This document shows, in pieces, positions 1 to 8,509 of a DNA stretch of 64,000 nucleotides. Both the position numbers and the translations under genes were made by a program. This DNA comes from Catonia carolina (taxonomy: Eukaryota > Arthropoda > Insecta > Hemiptera > Achilidae). The stretch covers positions 94,409,969 through 94,473,968 of the forward strand of contig JAQMRL010000003.1 of assembly GCA_035578175.1 (NCBI GenBank). Direction: 5' to 3'. The notes below the pieces were generated by a model. The model worked only from the letters and a program-made list of their open reading frames with translations. It was not told where the DNA came from and ran no database searches. Within the stretch, counting starts at the first letter, position 1; every line of letters begins with the position of its first letter.

Positions 1-1149
1 TTTTCATTAAGTCTGAATCATGAACGCATGACGCTGAAATAAAAATCAACCTCTGTTAGACTTGGACCTTGATAAGTGAAATATTGAAAATCAATAACTG
101 AGTGGTCAGAGTCCAACACTCTTAACTGTGTATTAAAACTGGCAGAAACGATAAGTCACAAACCTTTAAATTAGTATTTTTCTGCACTTTACTTACGAGA
201 GTTTTCCTCAGTGTATAATAAGCCTCTAAAACTATTGAAATTTGATTTTTGTAACTTCTGGTTGCACATAAGAAACTTCACTTCTCATAATAAAATGTAA
301 AAGCGCATTTATAAACTGCAGTAAATAAAAAAAATTATAACATCTATAGATATATTTGTTTTTAACCAGCTATAAAGCCAAAAACAGTTCCTTCAAAATT
401 CACAAACTATCTGTATTGTCTTATTAACGCAAAAACAATAATTTCTAATACATTAATGAATATATTAATCAGTTTCCTCGAATTACATAACTAAGCAGTA
501 ATGCGTGCTATTACACGCATTGAAAAGGCTCTTAGAAACACAAGGACGAGAATACAAAGACTATGTTAACGGGGATTACTGAAAGGATCCTATGTGCGTG
601 CTTCACCGAGAAGTATACATGTTTTCTAGTATGAATTTATATGTGTGTATGTATATGTAAGGTTGGTTGTTTGTGTGCATACGTGTGAGCTTCTCTCAAA
701 AGAAGGAGAAGTAAAATGTGGAAGAGATTGCGAAGGAAAGAGAGAGTGGGAGGAGTTAAGTGGAAGGGCAGACACGATCAGCTCAGAGCCATGTAATCCA
801 CCCTTTCCATCGCCTCTTCGTCCTGAATCCCAATTCCACCCCTTTCATCCTATTTATTTGTTCTGTTCTGAAGGTATTTCTCTGTGAGAATCTTTAATTC
901 AGTGCAGCCGTTTTACAATAAGCCGATTTGTTGCCTGCTAGTTGGAAAAGTAACACAAGACACCTGCCATAAAATCGATATGAATATGATCTAAAAATAA
1001 TTTCCTTGATTATTAAAACAACAAAGACTATGTAAATTAGATCAGAATCTCACAATAATATATATTACTCATGTAATAACTTTTTTCACTTCATTTGTCT
1101 TAATTTATAACTGTGCGGGTTTGCACAACTAGTAAATATGCCTACAATG
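1..1149. other. No gene recognised
   Basis: AT-rich sequence with no family I recognise. An 80-codon open frame at 645-887 (+) has no known motif and begins in a TG-rich tract; I do not call it a gene. Confidence 0.5.
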
Positions 1150-1553
1150 TATATGTTGTTGGTTTGTCCACCAGCCGAAAGGCTGGTTTAAACCTCTAGA
1201 GGCTTTACTAAGTAAAACGAGAAGTTAGGTGGTTTACAAATACCGTCCTCACCGAGTGGAAAGTATAGGGCTACTTATGAGCATGCCAGACCCTTTGAAA
1301 ACCATCTACTTTCTACCCTGCAAATGGCACCTTCACTTCATTCACCACTGGGTGGCTGTATTATGATGAAATTTATTACTCTCAGAGGACATAAATCTGA
1401 CTAGTGGATTTTAAAACTCCACCCCTTCTGCTCATAAATGCTTCAGTCAAATAATTGGCTGACCATATGATAAGAAACATAACTATTTTTTGAAGTCTTA
1501 GATCTAGTACATCGAGTGCAAATAATTTAAGACTCCACCTGTCTGTTATGTGC
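1150..1553 (-). repeat. Family A interspersed repeat, copy 1
   Basis: This ~400-bp sequence is one of six near-complete copies in the window (others near 2580, 14055, 20052, 25107 and 58201). Read on the minus strand it starts with a CATAACAG motif at about 1550, passes through a conserved block about a GGTCAGCC motif and another about AGTAATRAATTTCAT, and ends in CTCTAGAGG, GTTTAAACCAG and an AAC-rich tail near 1155. There is no open reading frame shared between copies, so it is non-coding. The AAC-rich 3' end suggests a retroposed (SINE-like) element, but no convincing tRNA A box was found. Class remains unresolved. Confidence 0.8.
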
Positions 1554-1642
1554 AAAACAATGCATATCTATACTATTATTATAAAGAAAAAGCGTGTTTT
1601 TTTGTGCAGGCTAATTTCCGGAAATACTCAACGGATTTATAC

Positions 1643-1697
1643 CACATACACACACAACGCGCACGCGCGCGCGCGCGCACACACACACACACACATT
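1643..1697. repeat. (AC)n/(GC)n alternating tract
   Basis: A run of alternating purine and pyrimidine begins as (CA)n, becomes almost pure (CG)n at about 1658-1679 and returns to (CA)n. Such GC-cored alternating tracts are among the strongest known Z-DNA formers. Open frames overlapping it on both strands are low-complexity artefacts. Confidence 0.9.
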
Positions 1698-1699
1698 AT

Positions 1700-2577
1700 A
1701 ACACGGCCAAGAATGGATGTGAATGGATGGATCAGAAAAATTTTTCATTATCCAAATAGTAAAAACAAATCTACCAAATAGTTCAAGCAAGTCAGGGATA
1801 ATCGGAGGAAGCAAGGATAGAAACGCATAAAATGCATATAGATAAATTCCGACAGAAAGTAACGAAACTTAAAGGTTTCCAGAGGAAAATAACACGGGCG
1901 GGATAGACTCAGAAGAGGCGAGAGAGCACTCACGAGGAATGAGGGAGTAGCCTACTGGGAAACAAAAAAAAGAAATGCCCAAAGGTGAAACTATCTATTG
2001 TGATCCTATTAAAGACCGGTGTCAAAAAAAGTAGACTAGGTAGGTATTGAACTACAAATAAAAAAATACCATTTCTGTTAAAAAATAAAAATTATACTAA
2101 AAAATATTTTTGTTTATAGATACTACTCATTTTATTCTTTTTTCGATTTTTGCTTTGAGTAACTAGAACAGTCCTGACAACCATGCTAAGAGTTATATTT
2201 CCCAAAGTTACCATTCATTTCTAAAAGTGGTCACCTTGTAGAAGCGGTTGCTTCTAATGGTTTCACTGTATGATGTAAATCAAACACGATTATTTCATTC
2301 ACAAATCTCTCACCTCTCACTCTCACAGTACCAAAACTAATTTTAAAACTATAGACCTTTATGGAATGTTCAAAGAGACTCTGCTTCCTATTTTTGTAAA
2401 AAGAAATGTTTTGGAATTAAAGAGGATTATTTAAATTAATAAACGTGAAACTATAAAAATTTGACAGTTTAAGATAATTAAAATTTAGCTCAAAAATTAT
2501 TACCAAATTAAAATATCTTAAACTAATTTTCTGTTAGAGATTTAAAGAGATAGAAATATCACTTCCTTATAAAAAAA
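1700..2577. other. No gene recognised
   Basis: Unassigned AT-rich sequence. I see no splice-site-bounded exon, transposase or reverse transcriptase similarity here. Confidence 0.5.
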
Positions 2578-3112
2578 ATATACATGGTCAGCCAGTCATA
2601 TGATTGAAGCATTTAAGAAGGCGCCGAGTTAAATGTTTAGTCACTGTGTGAAACATTAAGAATATATATGTAAGAGAAACTGATCCAACCATTCACTTCA
2701 CATGCCAGCACACAGAATTTCTCTACAACTATGTAACTATTAACTTAGAGGGAAGCGAGGCTTGAGAAGACTTAAAAAGAGATGGATGCTGGAACAGGTC
2801 ATTGAGCCTAATCCAACTGATGACGCAATTAAGAACAGAAGAAGTCGACGAGTAAAAGATACTAGTCAGAGTTACCTCTTCCGAGAGTAATGAATTTCAT
2901 TATACAGTCAGACTCTGTAGTGAATGAAGTGAAGGTGTCATTTGGAGGGTGGAAAGTAGATGCTTCTCAAAGGGCCTGGAATACTGATAAGCATAGTTTT
3001 TCACTCAGTAAGGAAGGTAAGGTAAACCAATTCACTCCTTGTTTTACTTAGTAAAGCCTCTAGAGGTTGAAACCAGCCTTTCAGCTGATAACCTAAACAA
3101 CAACATACAGAA
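2578..3112 (+). repeat. Family A repeat, copy 2, interrupted
   Basis: Family A sequence starts at about 2582 (ATGGTCAGCCAGTCATATGA), breaks at about 2620, resumes at about 2825 with AAGAACAGAAGAAG, and runs to the AAC tail near 3110. The first ~100 bases of the consensus are missing. The break holds 205 bp of foreign sequence flanked by near-identical 11-mers, GCATTTAAGAA (2609-2619) and GCAATTAAGAA (2825-2835), which looks like a target-site duplication with one mismatch. Confidence 0.75.
2620..2824 (+). mobile_element. Insertion in family A copy 2, possible retrotransposon scrap
   Basis: The insert begins with an imperfect hairpin (AAATGTTT near 2632 pairing with AAACATTA near 2652). From 2747 one frame reads RGKRGLRRLKKRWMLEQV, which resembles the basic C-terminal end of insect non-LTR reverse transcriptases (RRLKRRW in the jockey copies here). 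No 3' UTR or tail is seen before the right-hand repeat, so identity is uncertain. Confidence 0.35.
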
Positions 3113-3760
3113 ATAAATCACGAACTTCGGTTGCAAAATAGTTAAATTATAAATAAGCCGCTCAAAAAGGTTAATATTTTCCCACTGTCTTTAAATTCAC
3201 AATAAACTTTTCAATTACATTTTATTAACCCCTTTGTTAAAGAGTTGTTGGTGTATTGAATATACTCAGAGAAAGAAATTTAACTAAAATAAAGTGGAAT
3301 TCATTATAACAGATTAGTGTAATCGTAAAATTAATAGGTCTAATTGCTTTATCATAATCGAATAGCGTGAGCTTGAGGTTTTTGTTATCATGGTTTAATC
3401 AACATTAGCTTCTACATTGCATGATATTTCACTATTACAAAAAAGGCTGTTATTTTTGTTTAAAAAAATCTAGAAAAGATTAGTTATAAACTGTAAGTAA
3501 ACGAAGAAAATAATTTTAATTTGTTCATATAACACAAGTTTCCTCATAAATAATCATATATAATGATTCGTTTCGTTAAAACTATAACGGATACATAAAT
3601 ACACAAATTACCCGTAAGAAATGGTATTGAAATAGCTTTATTTAATTTTTCTTTTGAACTATTTTTTTAAATGTAATGAACAGTAAAATTACCTTGGTTT
3701 ACTTTGACCATTATCACAAAAACAAAAAATTTTACAGTTTAAGTTTTGTTTTATTTTTTA
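3113..3760. other. No gene recognised
   Basis: AT-rich filler between the family A copy and an antisense retrotransposon relic; nothing identifiable. Confidence 0.5.
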
Positions 3761-3764
3761 TTTT

Positions 3765-4345
3765 TTGCTTTTACGGCTTCATTGGACCACTTTAATCAAA
3801 TTTAGAAATCCTTCTTGGTTTGGTTTTGGGATTCTTAAGCTTTCCCAATAATTCTTTATATTTTGGGTTCTGAATTGTCTGATTTTATCTGTACAAATCA
3901 TTGACGATGGAGCTCAAGTTTTATTCAACGAATCTTTTGTCTTTATCTTTAAGCAACTTAAGCTGTTCAGACGTTTCTAAAAGATCTTTTTCTGCAATGT
4001 AAAGTTATTGAATATCTTGCTTTACTTCGGCCAACCACTTGGAGGATTTTTCTACGAGTTAATTAGAAATGACCTTTTTAGTTACTCGATTGTCCGGTAT
4101 TCAAAGTAAATGCTCGAAGAAAGAAATTCCTTTTTTCCGCATGATATCAGTAATTGGCTTGATTTCATGGTAGAGTTCAAAGTTAGGTATTGAGATCCAG
4201 ATATCGTTGAGTTTACGTTTTTTTACAAGTCCTAAGGATTCTTCTTTCTATTCCAAGAATTTCTCTCATTCTCATTTTAGTTTTGAAATTAGAAATAGTT
4301 TCGCAGCAATAACTGGCTTCGGGTTGTACTACCGTTTTATAATGT
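3765..4345 (-). pseudogene. RTE-like reverse transcriptase C-terminal relic
   Basis: Read on the minus strand, interrupted frames give REILGIERRILRTC near 4250, then ELYHEIKPITDIMRKKG followed by ISFFEHLL at about 4175-4105, RVTKK near 4085 and WLAEVKQDIQ near 4030. This order (an ILG..RRILR block, then an xLYxExxxITxxxRKRRxxFxGH block, then a KxI/VF block) is the usual C-terminal region of the endonuclease-reverse transcriptases that litter insect genomes. Several stops and frame changes are present, so it is a dead copy. No N-terminal catalytic domain or 3' tail could be delimited. The family is clear; assignment to the RTE clade rather than a related clade is inference. Confidence 0.7.
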
Positions 4346-4349
4346 TGCA

Positions 4350-5340
4350 GTTTAGTTTGAATAGTTGATTGGTTAAACTGTATTTATAATACTTTACTTT
4401 ATCGATTAACAGCTAGATCGACAGTAGAGTAATAGTATCGATAGACAGGAGTGGGAGAGGGGGTAACAGTACAAGTAAAGCAAGTCACGTTTAACAAGTT
4501 TTTTAAATTATTATAAAATAATTAAAAGTCTATTGATCGATATTATAGCCTAGCTAATTTACACAATAGTGTAGAAATATGATACATCGAATGTTTGTTG
4601 AAATATGATATGTTCGCTTTTTTCATATAAAACATCATACAAGTCATTCGTATTTAAGTAGGCACCTAAATATAACCAATAAACAAAAAGACGTTAAAAT
4701 TATTTGATGATTTTAATTCACGCAGCTTATTACAGGATAATTTTAAATTCAATGGTCACAAATTCTAATTTTAAATCTAAATCGCTAAAGACATTTAAAT
4801 GTTCAAATCCTTTTGCAAAATTAATGCTAATCACATATAATTACTTCCAAACAAAACTTATGAAAAAAGTCACCCGTCCTTTTGAGAAGCTGGTTCTAAA
4901 TGGAATGAGAATTTAAGATTAAACTTATCTCTAATTTTATTAAAATATGGAAATGTTGGTGGTATAACGACTTCAGCAATTTTTTTTTTAAATAAGATTC
5001 ATTAAACACGAGTAAATATTTAGTAAACAATAAATAATTGAACTTTTCCATTCAGTTTTTGTTTAGGGTCATTAACCTGTGTCACACGATAAAACATATT
5101 GTGACAATATCGAAGAAGGGCATGTTTCGCGAAATTTCTAGTAAAATGGTAAAATGTTCATAAAATAGTAAAGAGTAGATAATAGAGTGAAAAAGTAACA
5201 ATAGAGAAATAGTAACAATAAAAGTAGGCCTATACATATTTATAAAAGGATATCTATTCATAAAAATTATTTATAGGACTGCGCTATTGTGTATGATAAA
5301 AGGTCTTTGTTGCACAACTATTTATGAAGGGTCGGTTGAT
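4350..5340. other. No gene recognised
   Basis: Unassigned. The 70-codon open frame at 4704-4916 (+) has no recognised domain and is probably chance. Confidence 0.5.
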
Positions 5341-5400
5341 TACCTGTTTACATTAAATAATACTTCTCTAGAAATTACTTTTATATAGAATTTCGGTGTC

Positions 5401-5458
5401 TTTCGGGAAGATTCTTTTTTGATTCACTATATAAAGAGACCCCCGAGCGCAGTCAGTT
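5401..5458 (+). promoter_or_regulatory. Heat-shock-type core promoter (HSE, TATA box, initiator)
   Basis: A perfect three-module heat shock element, TTTCG-GGAAG-ATTCT, occupies 5401-5415 (alternating nTTCn/nGAAn pentamers, the binding unit of an HSF trimer). Thirteen bases on is a TATA box, TATATAAAG (5428-5436), and 27 bases after its first T is an arthropod initiator, TCAGTT (5453-5458), with the predicted start A at 5455. HSE just upstream of TATA with correct TATA-to-initiator spacing is the architecture of insect hsp genes. No hsp70, hsp90 or small hsp coding sequence follows. It could be a 5' fragment of an hsp gene, a heat-induced non-coding RNA promoter, or an LTR promoter; no LTR repeat partner was seen. 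Confidence 0.7.
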
Positions 5459-5660
5459 AGTATCCATTTGATCTCTGACGAGTGTTTATTGCGTGCTATC
5501 GGGGCGTTATATCAGGTTAACGGTTCCGAGGTATTGTTATACTATCTTTTCGTGTATAATTATTGCAATTAGCGATGAATGCAGTATTAAATAGAAGATA
5601 CAGAAGAATTGCTAGGGTGTCCTTCAACAGAAGATTTCTTTTCTCTTACTTATAACGTTA
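5455..5660 (+). ncRNA. Putative transcript 5' region downstream of the heat-shock promoter
   Basis: If transcription starts at 5455, a 120-nt leader precedes the first ATG of the small ORF at 5575. The leader is less AT-rich than its surroundings and contains possible donor sites: CAG|GTTAAC at about 5515 and GAG|GTATTG at about 5530; another, CAG|GTGATAAT, lies beyond the ORF at about 5691. A non-coding first exon spliced to a distant coding exon is therefore possible. Extent and 3' end are unknown. Existence depends entirely on the promoter call. Confidence 0.3.
5575..5655 (+). CDS. 26-codon arginine-rich small ORF
   Basis: The first ATG after the predicted start site opens a 26-residue frame beginning MNAVLNRRYRRIARVSFNRR and ending in TAA at 5653-5655. 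Six arginines make it strongly basic. It resembles no family I know. The arrangement (heat-shock promoter, ~120-nt leader, ~25-residue ORF) recalls the Drosophila hsr-omega transcript, whose short ORF is similar in length; there is no sequence-based reason to claim homology. It may be a chance ORF. Confidence 0.25.
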   Translation: MNAVLNRRYRRIARVSFNRRFLFSYL

Positions 5661-6675
5661 TAATTAATTTACTCATATTAATTACTGACAGGTGATAATA
5701 AGAGATGAGTGAGATTTGGAGGTTAGAAGAAAACGTTTAGTAAATTGATAATTACGAGGCCTGTTGATAAAATTGTTCTTAAATTATTTAATAGCAGAGC
5801 CAGTTTTTATTTTTTAACATAATACTACGTTACGTATTAATTAATATTATGATTAGCTTGTTGCTGAAATAATCATTTTTGAAAATAAATAAAATCATTC
5901 ATTAAATAACTTATATAAATTAAAAAAGTATGAATAAACTCATAAGAGTTTGATAAAATCTTTGTTCCATCATTTTTTCTTTTTAATTTTAACACAAAAG
6001 TGATAGGAGGCTCAAGTAAGATGCTCCATAGAAGTAGCATGTGGATAAGGTAAAGCAGTAGGTCGCATCGCTGGCATATAGGACTGCATTTGTTTAAAAG
6101 CGAGTACACGAACAAACAAACAAACAAACCACTTCGAGGAAATCGATAAAAATACAAGACTAATGAGCAACCAACTTTCCGAGTCTCGGTCCGTATCTAC
6201 TTTATATACAATAGATGTAGGTCACGGGACCAACTTCTCGCTTTTACATATGTATATACCACATGTATTCACAAAGTACACAAATAATAAATAAAGTGAG
6301 TGGTTATTTCATAAATGTATTTCAACGAACCTTACATATTTCTATTTAAACTGGATTACACTATTTTCATCAATAAAAAAATATTGAATATCCAAGTGCA
6401 CTTAATGAATATAATACAAAACATTCCTAATTAGTAGGCCTACGCTCTAAACAATACAGCGAAACTTTCAATTAATTTGATTAACAAACTCAATATAAAA
6501 ATAGGCTCCATTAATTTAATTATTTTAAATTTCACAGGAAAGTACTAATTTAATAAAATATATTAAATCGATATAAAATTGTAACTAAATAATAATCATT
6601 AATTACTAGTAATTAGTAATTAATATTACGTTGCACACGTCAGAGCAATCTCAGACTCACGGTTTCGTATGTTGT
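5660..6675. other. No gene recognised
   Basis: AT-rich, with a short (AAAC)n run near 6113-6127. The 94-codon minus-strand frame at 5873-6157 has no recognised motif. Confidence 0.5.
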
Positions 6676-6679
6676 AAGG

Positions 6680-7300
6680 CGTCTTAGGTCGCAAGTCCTT
6701 GCTACCTCTACACTTGAAAGTCATCCTCTATAAATCACTAGTACGGCCAATTTGGCTATATGGTGGAACAATTTTTGGAGCCTGTCACAATACAACACTG
6801 AATATTCTTCAAAGACACCAGTCAAAAGCACTTAAATCAATAACAAACGCACCTTATTACGTAACTAATCACACCCTTCACAAAGACCTGAAAATACCAA
6901 TGGTTCGAGACATTGTCAACGCAACATACAACTTATTACACACAAAGACAATTGACCACATAAATCCAAATGTCCAATCTCTTTTAACTAACGATCTTCG
7001 TGTTAACAAACGACTGAAACGAAGGTGGAATAGGGACCTTCTCCGACCACCATAAAAAAAATTAACTTGTCATGCCTGTATCATTTCATAAAAACAAAAA
7101 ATCATTTCATATTAAAAAAAATCAACCATCATAGTTTATAAATCATTATCATTAAAAAATACTGGCACATTCCTAGCAAAATTTCACACCGAAATCGGTC
7201 ACTGCATCGATTCATATTCACGTCACATTCCCGCTATTCATCATTTGTTATATCTCATTTACTAGTTGTGCTTTTAAAAAAAAGTACAGTTGTAAATAAA
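6680..7300 (+). mobile_element. Jockey-like non-LTR retrotransposon 3' end (subfamily A)
   Basis: A 5'-truncated copy. The frame from 6681 to the stop at 7053-7055 covers the thumb and C-terminal part of the reverse transcriptase: VRPIWLYGGTIFGA, then SKALKSITNAPYYVTNHTLH, then a basic end RRWNRDL. These are the conserved jockey landmarks (xPIWxYG, NAPxYVxNxTLHxDL, RRLKRRWxRDLL). A stop codon lies 10 codons upstream of the CTA-TGG-like region, marking the truncation. The AT-rich 3' UTR ends near TACAGTTGTAAATAAA (7268-7283), matching the ends of the copies at 50479 and 57402. Confidence 0.85.
6699..7055 (+). pseudogene. Jockey reverse transcriptase, C-terminal fragment
   Basis: About 118 codons remain open with no frameshift. 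The catalytic palm (including the YADD box) is absent, so no activity is possible. There is no upstream promoter or ATG, only the truncated element. Confidence 0.8.
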
Positions 7301-7344
7301 AATAAAGTTGAAGCAACAAAAAATTTTTGTTATTAATACACAAA

Positions 7345-7830
7345 ATCCTATGTGGACAAAGATTCTCGGCTCCCAATTTACGATTCAACCAAACATTCTA
7401 ACCTACAACGCATTCAGTCATTACCAATCAAAATATTACACCAAATAGTACAACCAACCTTTTCATAACCTTAACCACATATTTGCAAATACCTTTCGTA
7501 AAAAACCCTATAGAAAAATTCTATAAATGCTTTCACAAGTCACAATAACGCGATAATCTACTTGTACGTTTGCTTTCCATTTTATAACCAGACAATCCTG
7601 CAAGACGCCTAAAAAGATGTTTAATTAAGTAGAGACCTGACAATTTAATTAAATAAATTAGATTCAAAATTCAGAATATTTTGTAATAATTTTTTTTTTT
7701 GGAGACACCAATGGCGCCCTACCCCTCTCATGACTTTCATGTCATTCTCTAACACAATTATCATCATAATCACATTTATTAATAAAAAGTTGTATAATTT
7801 GTAAGTCGTAAATTAAATATTAAACAGATA
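7345..7830 (+). mobile_element. Jockey-like 3' end, second and older copy
   Basis: Starts at about 7350 with WTKILGSQFTIQPN, equivalent to the WTYGSQIYGSTKPSN stretch of the 50-kb copy, continues through a decayed LQIPFVKNPIEKFYKCFHKSQ (7480-7545) and DNPARRLKR (7595-7620), then has a 3' UTR with GGAGACACCAATGGCGCCC (7700-7718), the counterpart of GGGGCACC-type sequence in the other copies. Several stops and shifts. Same orientation as the preceding copy and only ~50 bp away. Confidence 0.75.
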
Positions 7831-7980
7831 AAAATATACAAAAATTTAGCCGTAGGGCAATTAAAATTGATATGGAATAAATAATAATTTCAATAAAATT
7901 AAAAGCTAAGATAATTTTTAAAAGAATATTCTAATTATTTATAATATAATAATTATAATTTTAATATACCCTTTTATAAT

Positions 7981-8496
7981 TCTTCCTTGTTATTGGCATA
8001 GAGACTTTTAACTGGCAACTTGAAACTTAACTTTTAACTGATTACTATAATTTTTATTTAGCGTTCTATAGAGTTATGGCAGCTCAATTTATTCTGTAAA
8101 GAAGTGAGGCATGGACAACTACAAACCCGCAATAGCGGAGAATCCATACGGTACAGTTGAGATTTCTGTGCAGGATAAGGAGTGTACACGCTCGGACAGG
8201 TTAAGGAATGAAGAAATAAGGTTACAATTGGATATTTACAAATTCAACGAAAAGATAAAGGATTATCGCAAAAGTTAGAGCCAGCACATGGAAAGGATAC
8301 CAGATCACATGATACCTAAGCAGGCGCACTAGTACGCTCCAAAAGGGAATACGGATGTCGGTAGACCTAGGAAAAGATGGAGATAGATGATAATAGTGTG
8401 TAAGTTCGGAACAGGTTGCAGTCTTATCATTGTTTTGAAGAAGAAGAAGAGAAGAAGAAGAAGAGAAGAAGAAGAAGAAGAAGAAGAAGAAGAAGA
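7981..8496 (+). mobile_element. RTE-like retrotransposon 3' fragment with (GAA)n tail
   Basis: Flanked by an 11-bp target-site duplication, CCTTTTATAAT (7970-7980 and 8497-8507). Broken frames give SEAWTTTN near 8100, TRSDRLRNEEIRLQLDIYKF in two frames near 8180-8240, and HMERIPDHMIPKQA near 8285-8325, then GRPRKRW near 8360: the standard C-terminal order of insect endonuclease-reverse transcriptases. It ends in a ~60-bp GAA/AGA repeat, the element's tail, as in the copies at 17.8 and 44.6 kb. Confidence 0.8.
8437..8496 (+). repeat. (GAA)n microsatellite at an RTE 3' end
   Basis: About 60 bases of nearly pure GAA units. The overlapping 65-codon frame (8416-8613) is a translation of this tract and not a gene. 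Confidence 0.9.
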
Positions 8497-8509
8497 CCTT
8501 TTATAATAA

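Noticed and set aside
1548..1814. Three overlapping open frames around 1548-1814
   Set aside because: Driven by the alternating AC/GC tract read in several frames and both strands.
4986..5300. Search for a second LTR or direct repeat that would make the 5.4-kb promoter part of an LTR retrotransposon
   Set aside because: No repeated copy of the promoter sequence and no gag, protease, integrase or primer-binding site nearby could be seen.
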